A program made the position numbers and the translations under genes. Source: Circinella umbellata (lineage: Eukaryota > Mucoromycota > Mucoromycetes > Mucorales > Lichtheimiaceae). From it: DNA of 30,408 bases. Every line of letters begins with the position of its first letter. The first letter of the stretch is position 1. Positions 1 through 8,013 of this stretch are shown here, piece after piece. The stretch is from the NCBI GenBank assembly GCA_025093555.1, contig JAIWNF010000140.1:1-30408 (forward strand), written 5' to 3'. The notes below the pieces were generated by a model that made no database searches, had not been told where the DNA came from, and saw only the letters and a program-made list of their open reading frames with translations.

Positions 1-2
1 AC

Positions 3-429
3 TAATTAATAAACTCGTTTGTTAATTTAGGGATTAATGGAACAACAAAACGATCTATGGAACAAATGCTAAATCAAATTTTACAACAGAAATCAACACA
101 CGCGACCATATATAATATATCAACAACTATGCATCACCCGTGAATAATAACGAGTATTTCATTTTTTTCTTCGTTTTTTTTACTCATCAGTAATCATCAG
201 ACGCCTGTTCCATCTTCAATAATATTTCAACATACAAGCCTACTACCCGTTCAATATTTTGTTTACAACTTGACGACTGCCAAATGGACCAGGATTCAAG
301 TCAACCGAAAGTTATTATACTGGTATTATTGCTGTTGATGGAAACCCGTTTCGTTTTTAATTTTTTGGATATATAATGCACAAGGTAGTTTGGTGGTTAT
401 TTTTATGATAGGAGTAGCTTAGAAGGAAA
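3..429 (+). repeat. Left terminal inverted repeat of the MULE
   Basis: This stretch reads as the reverse complement of 3304-3727 over its full length, with only scattered substitutions and 1-bp indels, for example in the first 40 bases. The match stops abruptly after the segment ending GAAGGAAA at 429. Confidence 0.9.
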
Positions 430-669
430 TATATAAAAATAAATGTGATCTCATATTGATATACAATTTATATTAAATGTGCTTGCAATAAAACAATGTT
501 GTGTCAAATCATATAAACACTTCTCGTTTCAAAAATGATTATTAATACAAAATGAAATTCGTGTAACCCATAATATAAAAAATTCTGTGCTTTCTTTTTT
601 TGTTGTTTTTGTCAATTCCAAATTGTACATCTTCATTCCAAATCTTTAAAAAACATTTTCATCTTCAAA

Positions 670-3126
670 ATGTCTATTCACCATCTTGCTCCCACCAACG
701 TTAATAACCCCATAGTTATTAGACCTACTGTTGAACAACAACGTTTAACAAAATGTAAAGTCAGCGAATATAAAGACCTGATTGCTAAACAACCAGAAAT
801 GACAGGAGAATGTTGGGTATACAAAGACAAGTATACGCTACACAAGAAGCATGAACAGATCAATAGCCGAAAAAGAAAGGCTCAACAGTCAGATGATATT
901 GATAGTGGATCTGATCAACTTGATCCAAGTGATACTGACGAATGTAATTATTATGGTAAAACAAATCTTCCAAATATTTGTATATTAATTTTAATAACAT
1001 TTTTTTTTGTTTTTAAGCTGGTGTTTCATTATACAACAGAAAGCGCACTATTCTCTGGAAAATTCGGTTCCAATGCCATCGCAAAGCCAGGAATGAAAAA
1101 AAGAAAATTCAAGCTGTTGATGATGAAAATGATGAATATGATGAAGATGGCATGACACGTCGTCCTATTCAAAAAAAAACAAAAAATATTGGATGTAAAG
1201 CACAACTTATGGTGTACTGTTATGAAGATGATGACGATAATGTTGAGTTTGCATATATAAATGATCATAATGACCATGTTCCTGGTAGTATTGGTGATGT
1301 CCAATATCTCCGTAAATCAAATGAGTTGAATGAACGAATTCTTGAGGAGCTACATAAAGGATATAACGTACGTGATATTAAGCGTTTTCTTCAACGTGAA
1401 TATCAACATGTAGCAAAAGGTAGCCGTTTTGGTCATATAAACACAGTTGATGTTTATAATATTCTTTCTAAATATCGTGAAGAATTGTGCTGCCTGGATA
1501 AAGATGATTTCAAGTCTGTAAAAAAACAGCTTCAAGTTTTTCGAAACTTACACTATCATGTGTGGGTTGATATGACAGATGGTGAAAATTCTAGTGAACG
1601 TCTTACAACAAAGGACTTTGCTTTTGGATTTGTTGCTCCTTGGCAACTTGCCTATTTTCAAAAGGCCCGATTTGTTTCTTTGGATGCAACGCATGATGTC
1701 TCAAAATACAAAGATGGCGTTTTGTATACTATGGTTATACGGGATCCTATTGCTGGACGTGGGGTTCCTATTACTTATTTGTTGACAAATGATTTATCAT
1801 CAAAACCCCTTCTTGGTTGGTTCCGTTCATTAGCAACAATTGGATTAAATCCACAACGTTTTACAATTGATAATAGTTTGCCTGAAGATAATGCTATTGC
1901 TCAAGTTTGGCCCAGCTGTTCAATCCAACATTGTATTTGGCATGTAATGCGAGCTTGGATGCAAAATGTACAATCAAAGGTACATGGATCTATTGGTCGT
2001 ACGCCAGCTCAAGCAAAAGCAAACATCAGACCCCGTTTGAAGGAACTTATGTATGAAAAAAATACAGAACGGTTTCATGCACTTCTTAGTAATTTTCTTA
2101 CTGAATTTCAAGATTCCCAACATGAATTTATTACATATTTTAAGACATACTATGTTGATAAATGGGATGGACGAGCATATGAACGGTGGAGTTGCTCATA
2201 TCAACCACATGTTTTTACGCGATGTCTACAAATAACTACGTTGAAGTAAGGATAAAAAAATCAAACAGTATCTTATATATTTTATATCTATACTTATACA
2301 CTAATGACGTTATTACAGAGTTGGCATAACCAATTAAAAACAGTATATTTAAAACGTAAACGCACACATCGTCTTGATGTATTAATCAACCTTCTTGCTG
2401 ACGATGTCTCGTTTGATATCACAGAAGAAGTAAATCGTTTATCTGCAAATGTAGGCAGAATGGGGTCTACTGAACGGCGCCTTCATGCGAATGAAATTAA
2501 AGCAGAGGAGGAACAAAAAGCGCAACATCCATCATTGATCATCCATTTGTCCGATTCTGAATATTCTGTTGTATCTTTTAATAACAATGCACATAATGGC
2601 ATATATACTGTATTAATATCGTTCTTCTTATGTATATCCATGTTGATTACTACTTTACTAACGGCCGTTTTTATTGTTGAATAGGTTAAAGCTGCTAATA
2701 ATCAAGTTGCCTCTTGTACCTGTCCTGATTATCAGCATCATTTTTTCCCATGTAAACATATGTTTTATGTTGAGTTAAATGACCCGTCAGTAACAGTTCG
2801 CCCTCAAGTAAGCAATCACCATATTTGGAATCAGCAGACAGCAGTGTCCACTATCTCTTCTCGCACACCTTCTCGTATTGATCATCCACAACCACCAACA
2901 AACAAAGATCAGCTTCAAACTGCAATCAATCGTCTTGTATCTCGCGCAACTGCATTGAAGCGTCGTGTCAATAGATCAACCATCAACAGCAATAATAATA
3001 ATATATAACAATATGACCAACATAATTCAACAGATAGATGCATTAACGCAGAACATATCGAATGTTGACTCTGATCTTGATGATGTTCTTTCTCTTCCTC
3101 CTAACTCCGATTTCCAACTGCAGTAA
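670..3126 (+). pseudogene. MULE transposase gene, four exons, two frameshifts
   Basis: Exons read by eye: 670-955, 1018-2245, 2319-2609 and 2685-3008, with GT-AG introns of 62, 73 and 75 nt. Domains in order: an N-terminal WRKY/GCM1- or FLYWCH-like Cys/His region (two Cys in exon 2, then DHNDH); a MULE DDE core with first Asp in SLDATHD, second in FTIDNS, the Cys/His motif CSIQHCIWH, and the Glu in TNNYVESWHNQL at the exon 2/3 junction; then a SWIM finger, SCTCPDYQHHFFPCKH, in exon 4. Two breaks are visible. About one base is missing between 2217 and 2228, so the frame holding TNNYVE is -1 to the core. A second shift lies in an AAT microsatellite near 2990-3012, after which coding-like sequence continues to 3126. 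The protein would bind the TIRs in the nucleus and cut and join the element. It is probably inactive unless the breaks are assembly errors. Confidence 0.82.
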
Positions 3127-3303
3127 AAATAACCATCCATTTTTTTATATTTTATCTATTTCTCTTTTATTATTTTTCTTATCACTATATATTTAAGCGT
3201 ATAAATTATAATATTATTATTATTATCATCAAATAACCACAATCTTCGTTCTTCCCATTTTAAAAAACTATATTCTCTTACCATTATTATAAGCATAAAA
3301 AAG

Positions 3304-3727
3304 TTTCCTTCTAAGCTACTCCTATCATAAAAATAACCACCAAACTACCTTGTGCATTATATATCCAAAAAATTAAAAACGAAACGGGTTTCCATCAACA
3401 GCAATAATACCAGTATAATAACTTTCGGTTGACTTGATCCTGGTCCATTTGGCAGTCGTCAAGTTGTAAACAAAATATTGAACGGGTAGTAGACTTGTAT
3501 GTTGAAATATTATTGAAGATGGAACAGGCGTCTGATGATTACTGATGAGTAAAAAAAACGAAGAAAAAAATGAAATACTCATTATTATTCACGGGTGATG
3601 CATAGTTGTTGATATATTATATATGGTCGCGTGTGTTGATTTCCGTTGTAAAATTTGATTTAGCATTTGTTGCATAGATCGTTTTGTTGTTCCATTAATC
3701 CTAAATTAACAAACGGTTTATTAATTA
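3304..3727 (-). repeat. Right terminal inverted repeat of the MULE
   Basis: Reverse complement of 3-429. An open frame of 69 codons inside it on the minus strand has no counterpart in coding style and is taken as chance. Confidence 0.9.
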
Positions 3728-4209
3728 CTGACTCAAACAAAAAAAAACTTTATAATGTGTATATTCTTTTTTTGCCTCTCTAAACTATACCAAAATAAAT
3801 AAAAAAAACTTACTCCATATAGCTTGAATTATTCAAACCGAGATTATAGAATCGTTTTCGTTAATTCGTTGTGCAATCCTTGATTTAATCTAGTAGATTT
3901 TGAAAAAAAAACAAAAAGAAAAAAAAAGTCATCTAATACCACATGTATATATATATTATTAAGACCGGTTCTCATTTCTTACCTCTACTTGTTTTTCTTT
4001 ATATTATTTAAACAAGCTGTTACATATTCACCTACTCTTATTTTCGTTTCATCATCTTATTGTATATGTTTAACATGGCTATTTATTGAGTGAGAATCAT
4101 TAACAAAAGATTTTTCATACAGATATAATGCTGATTTTGTGTTTTTTCTTATTGAAATTTCTGTCTTAGTGACGTATATCTGACTTTCAATAAAAATGAA
4201 AACTTAAAG
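3728..4209. other. AT-rich spacer with no recognised content
   Basis: Long A and T runs, no coding-like frame and no clear repeat border. It separates the MULE from the truncated retrotransposon. The point where retrotransposon sequence ends, near 4210, is only estimated from where gag-like reading stops making sense. Confidence 0.5.
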
Positions 4210-4305
4210 GGGGAACACTTTTGACCCAAAAGTTATCCGGGGCTGAATAAGTATTTTGATTCTGATCCTTTGGTCTACCAGCGACCTTTTTTCTTGTTAA
4301 GGGAC

Positions 4306-5327
4306 TCAGAATTTTGGTGCACAAACAACCCCTCTACTGATTGTGCACGGGCCGAAAATCCTGCTTGGCATGATGATTTTCTGACGACGACTTTTACAAT
4401 CACAATGAATATGACCCCGTTCACCACACTTAAAACATTTTACCCGGTTAATACCATCATTATACCGACTACCATATGATCTGTCACCACTCGAGCCACC
4501 ATATCGACGTTCCACCAGTTTAATCGCATCAAGATCCATTGGAGTAGGTCCTTGATTACTAAAAGAGGAGGGAGGCTGGCCAAATGACTTATTAAAAGGA
4601 GTAAAATTCGGTGGACGATGACTTGCAGCCTTAGCACACTGTTCTGCCGTTTCATATGCTTCGGGATAAGCATATGCTTCTGACAATGAAAAAGGTTTTT
4701 GCATCAATACTTGTAAACGACACTGGTATTTTAAACCTTGTACAAAATTGAATAGTGCATCCTTGGTATCCATGTCTGGTAATTCTGGCATTAGTGATCA
4801 GAATTCTCGCACGTATTGTTCAACAGTACATATTGTTGAAGATGTTGTAACCGTTGTCGAGCCAATTGTTCTGCATTCGCCGGTTTAAATTCATACTTAA
4901 ATACCCATTTAAACTCGGACTATGTACTTGGAGTTGACGTCGTCATATCATATTTGACACCATGCCACCATGTCGCAGCAGCATCCCGCAATAATGTCAC
5001 CGCAAACAACACAATTTGGTGATCATCAATGCTTACAAATTCCGCATATTTTTCTAACGAATACAACCAAGCTTCTACCTGTTGGACCGTGCGTTCACTG
5101 TGAAAAGTATCAGGTTGGCAGGGACGAACGATTTTTGCCAATGATTGGTGTTCATCTGTATTGGCCACAGGTCTTATTGGTTGCGTACGTAAATTTGCAA
5201 TTTGTTCTGCTTGTTGTTGTTGTTGCCGCATTATTTGCTATAACGATTGAAGCATTGTCATTATCGTTCGTTGTTCCATATTATCAGGCTGTTGTTCCAT
5301 ATTATCAGGTTGTTGTTGATTATCCAT
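4306..5327 (-). pseudogene. gag: Ty3-type gag (capsid-nucleocapsid), disrupted
   Basis: The start matches the intact copy at 30088: M-D-N-Q-Q-Q, then Gln-rich repeats. The capsid region follows (VQQVEAWLYSLEKYAEFV, then LLRDAAATWWHG), and the C-terminal third carries one CCHC zinc knuckle, CFKCGERGHIHCDC, which fits C-x2-C-x4-H-x4-C. Breaks: a TAG shortly after the Gln-rich start near 5235 (the copy at 30088 has a sense codon there), a TAG near 4920 just after the WWHG block, and a frameshift between about 4795 and 4860. Gag would package the element's RNA into cytoplasmic particles; this copy cannot make a full protein. No protease follows. Confidence 0.82.
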
Positions 5328-5348
5328 GTTGATGAATCGATTTTTCTT

Positions 5349-5360
5349 CTGTCGCTACCA
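5349..5360 (-). promoter_or_regulatory. Primer-binding site, initiator Met tRNA type
   Basis: Reads TGGTAGCGACAG on the minus strand, 2 nt inside the LTR. TGGTAGCG is the primer-binding core used by yeast Ty1 and Ty3 with initiator methionine tRNA. The identical 12-mer is found in both other retrotransposons here (12567-12578 and 30056-30067). Confidence 0.8.
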
Positions 5361-5362
5361 AA

Positions 5363-6053
5363 TGTCAGATCCGTTGTAAATTTATATGACTAATCGCCGC
5401 ACCTTAACGTTAATAGTAATAACCAGGATTCTTTGGTAGATGAAATACAATAAATTATGCCACAAGGGAAATGATTATATAGAAGGTAAGGAAGTAAAAT
5501 AAGAAACAAGTAGACTAATTGATAATTAGATAGATAGATAGTTTAATTGATCAGTTCTTGATAAGTTGGTTAATTGATTATTTATTTTATTATTATTATT
5601 TTGAATGGTATTTATATAAAAACAAAAATAAAAATAATAATATTTTCAAATAAGAATGTGAAACGATAATATTATTAAATAATAATATTATGCAAAACCG
5701 CATGATCTTATCATGCTAATATATAAGAAATAATGAAAATCAAAATAAATTAAAACAGAATATTGATCAATATGATCAATAAGAAGCAATACAAAAATAA
5801 TAAATTATAGATCATTAAAATGATCTTCCATAATATCATAAAAGAGAACGATATTAAAAATGGGAGGGAAACGTGGAAGGTAATAATAATAAATTATATA
5901 AACGTGGATAGGGGCAAAGGGCACAATGGGTAAATACGTTAGGCAGAAGTATTTACCCGGCGACGACCCAGATTCCTGGATTGGAATCGTCGCTTCGCCG
6001 TCACGTTTAAAGCTGACGCAGAACTAGGAGTAAAACCCACTTCAGGCGCAACA
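5363..6053 (-). repeat. 5' LTR of family B copy 1, 691 bp
   Basis: It starts with TG and ends with CA and is homologous over its length to 27038-27679 plus 30024-30053. On the minus strand it has a TATA-like TATATAAATACC followed by AATAAA-like signals. Four short perfect palindromes lie upstream of the TATA (5666-5691, 5700-5716, 5762-5780, 5809-5826) and are kept in the other copy. The outer edge at 6053 is followed by AAAA. Confidence 0.88.
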
Positions 6054-6057
6054 AAAA

Positions 6058-6296
6058 TGACACGTGGTAGAGTTTCCCTTGTTGTAAAGTCTGTCAAAAA
6101 TCAATCAAAAGAAAAAGGTAAAAATAAAAAAGTAAAAGGGATAGAAAAGATCAAGATTTATTATTTTGCGGTTGAACTGCCCATATTTATACTTACTTAA
6201 GTGGTCACATGACCACCCAAGGATCAAATTCTAAATCACAAATCACATGAACCTTTTCTTTGCTCTGACCAAACGAAACTACCACACAACGTGTCA
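6058..6296 (-). repeat. Solo LTR-like unit, 239 bp
   Basis: It begins TGACACGTGGTAG and ends CTACCACACAACGTGTCA, so the ends are TG...CA and inversely related. On the minus strand it has a TATA-like GTATAAATA followed by AATAAA, the same order as in the other LTRs here. AAAA flanks both sides (6054-6057 and 6297-6300), as expected of a 4-bp target duplication. No internal coding region, so it is taken as a solo LTR of an unidentified family. Confidence 0.65.
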
Positions 6297-6300
6297 AAAA

Positions 6301-7501
6301 TGACACGTGTGGTGCTTGAATGTGATAAAAAGTAAGTATAAAAATAAAGGTAAAATAAAATAAAAATTTAAGAAGGAGTAGAATAAAATAAAATAAGATA
6401 AAATAAAAGGGTTCAAAGAAGTTACGGGTTGAGTGTAGTGAAAGTAAAGAGGTAGAAACAGAAAAGAAGATAATAAATAAAATAAAAATATCACAGTGAT
6501 TATCCAAATCAACTGTCAAACAAAATCAATACGAAATAAAAATAAATAAAATCAAAAGTAAAGTCAAAGTTACTATCCGGATCGAAAAGATAAAATTCGT
6601 CGTTTCTTTATTGTTTAAGGCGACGCCTTATATATCTTTCAAAAATCAATTTTAAAATAATAGCTCTCTAATAACTATTCTACGGTAAACACAATGCCAT
6701 CGTAATAAAGAAAAATAAAGGTACGGGATAAGAATAAGAGTAAAGACAACAAGATAAATGAGATAAGGTACAGTATAATGAGGATAATAGAAAGGAAATT
6801 TATGTGAAAAATATAAAATTGACAGTATGATAATGTGATAATAGTAATATTATCGAGGAGGGTTAAGGTAGATAAACGTGAATAATGGATATAGAGGGTG
6901 TGTAAGGATTAAGAGGTTAATGACAACAAGATAGAGAAATATAAGATAGAGAAATATTAATAATAATAATGAACATAGAGTAAAATATGAAGATATTATC
7001 ATGAGTATACGGGATCATGATATTTCGATAAAAAGAAAAATAAGTGAACGCATAAAATAAGATAAGGAAAAAGGGAGTAGTTGACAACAAGAAAATATGA
7101 CAATAAAATGGATAGGATGATAACGAAAATAGTAAATAGATAAAAAAGGAAATTATACGGATCGAACGTATGAGAATAAAGAAGTATGAAAATGGTAAAG
7201 ATAAAAATAAAATAAGAATAATGCAAGAGTGCACGGGTAACGAAAAAGGAATAATAAAGATAATGAAAAATAACGAAAATGTTAACAAAATAGAATAATC
7301 GATAAAGTAAAGAAAGGTAGAAAAGAAATAAATGATAACGGATTGAGTTGATGGGTTTTGATAGACAGAAAAGGGAATAGTATGATTGACTACGGAAGAA
7401 TAAATTTTCCATCTGAGCCAATCAAGAACAGAAAAGAGATTTTGGGTCTAGACCTTATTGTTAAGTGGGTGAGGCCGGGAAATACACCACACAACGTGTC
7501 A
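6301..7501 (-). repeat. Solo LTR-like unit, 1201 bp, strongly purine-rich plus strand
   Basis: It starts TGACACGTGTGGTG and ends CACCACACAACGTGTCA. AAAA precedes it (6297-6300) and follows it (7502-7505). On the minus strand it has TATATAAGG followed by AATAAAG near 6610-6640. From about 6320 to 7440 the plus strand is dominated by A and G. The open frames on the opposite strand are only a consequence of that bias (Phe/Ile/Leu/Ser-rich low complexity). It ends 11 bp before tRNA-Glu. Solo LTR is the best reading; a non-autonomous element with short inverted ends is the alternative. Confidence 0.6.
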
Positions 7502-7512
7502 AAAATTTGTGG

Positions 7513-7584
7513 TCCTCTATGGTCTAGTGGCTAGGATCCCGGTCTCTCACACCGGTGGCCCGGGTTCAATTCCCGGTAGGGGAG
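7513..7584 (+). tRNA. tRNA-Glu (anticodon CTC)
   Basis: A 72-nt cloverleaf. The acceptor stem TCCTCTA pairs with TAGGGGA (one T-G pair) and the discriminator is G. The anticodon stem CCGGT/ACCGG holds loop CTCTCAC, giving anticodon CTC. The T arm is CCGGG-TTCAATT-CCCGG, with the Pol III B box in it. No intron, and no encoded CCA. An LTR ends 11 bp upstream, and a different retrotransposon begins 10 bp downstream of the 3' end. Confidence 0.96.
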
Positions 7585-7589
7585 TTTTT
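7585..7589 (+). terminator. Pol III T-run terminator of tRNA-Glu
   Basis: Five T residues follow directly after the discriminator base. The family A retrotransposon lies just 5 bp beyond. Confidence 0.85.
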
Positions 7590-7594
7590 AAAAC

Positions 7595-8000
7595 TGTCGT
7601 AATATTTTTATGGCGGAACAATACCAAGCCAAATAAAATATAAATAATAAAAGGAAAATAAAAGAATAAAAGATAATGTAAAGATGATGTTTTTTATTTA
7701 ATAAAATAATCGACTATTTATATATTTTCTAACTACTGCGGATGTAAAGAATATAATAATGATGTATGATAATAATGATATTACTGCGGATGAATAATGA
7801 TAATAATATTATGAATGATAATGATAGTAATATTAATAATATTACTGCGGATGATAATAATAAGAATAATAATAATGTTACTGCGGATATAGTAAGAAAT
7901 AAGAAAAGAAGCCGCAGTAAAAAGAAGTATAATCGGTATTAAAAATAACCGATTAATAATTACAAGATGAAAGGTAGTACTAGATATTTTAGCTACGACA
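7595..8000 (-). repeat. 3' LTR of family A, 406 bp
   Basis: Starts TGTCGTAATA and ends GCTACGACA on the plus strand. It has a TATA-like TATATAAATA on the minus strand (7715-7724) followed by AATAAA. Upstream of the TATA are four copies of ACTGCGGAT (7735, 7783, 7844, 7880) and one inverted CCGCAGT (7912), set in AT-rich spacers. Confidence 0.95.
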
Positions 8001-8004
8001 ATAT

Positions 8005-8013
8005 CCCCTCCCC
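8005..8013 (-). promoter_or_regulatory. Polypurine tract of family A
   Basis: Reads GGGGAGGGG on the minus strand, followed by ATAT and then the 3' LTR. A purine tract at this place primes plus-strand DNA synthesis in LTR retrotransposons. Confidence 0.8.

Larger units (their letters stand above)
3..3727 (+). mobile_element. Mutator-like (MULE) DNA transposon with long terminal inverted repeats
   Basis: The two ends are long inverted copies of each other (3-429 and 3304-3727), and between them lies a gene whose product has MULE transposase hallmarks and a SWIM zinc finger. The left end falls at the window edge, so the expected 8-11 bp target duplication cannot be checked. The outermost matching base is about position 3 on the left and 3727 on the right. 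The gene is frameshifted, so this copy is probably non-autonomous now, although the long ends are well preserved and could still be mobilised in trans. Confidence 0.88.
4210..6053 (-). mobile_element. Truncated Ty3-type LTR retrotransposon, family B copy 1
   Basis: Read on the minus strand: LTR (6053 down to 5363), 2-nt spacer, primer-binding site, gag leader and a broken gag. Protease, reverse transcriptase, integrase and the 3' LTR are all missing, so the element is cut off inside or just after gag. The LTR and gag match the copy that begins at 27038. The 5' LTR edge at 6053 is followed directly by AAAA and the next LTR-like unit. Confidence 0.85.

Noticed and set aside
4970..5332. A 120-codon plus-strand frame
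   Set aside because: It is antisense to the gag region, which has clear capsid and zinc-knuckle motifs on the minus strand and an intact homologue at 30088.
6205..7421. Several hydrophobic minus-strand reading frames
   Set aside because: The complementary strand is a purine-rich tract, which by itself removes stops and yields Phe/Ile/Leu/Ser runs. Overlapping frames are open, with no motif.
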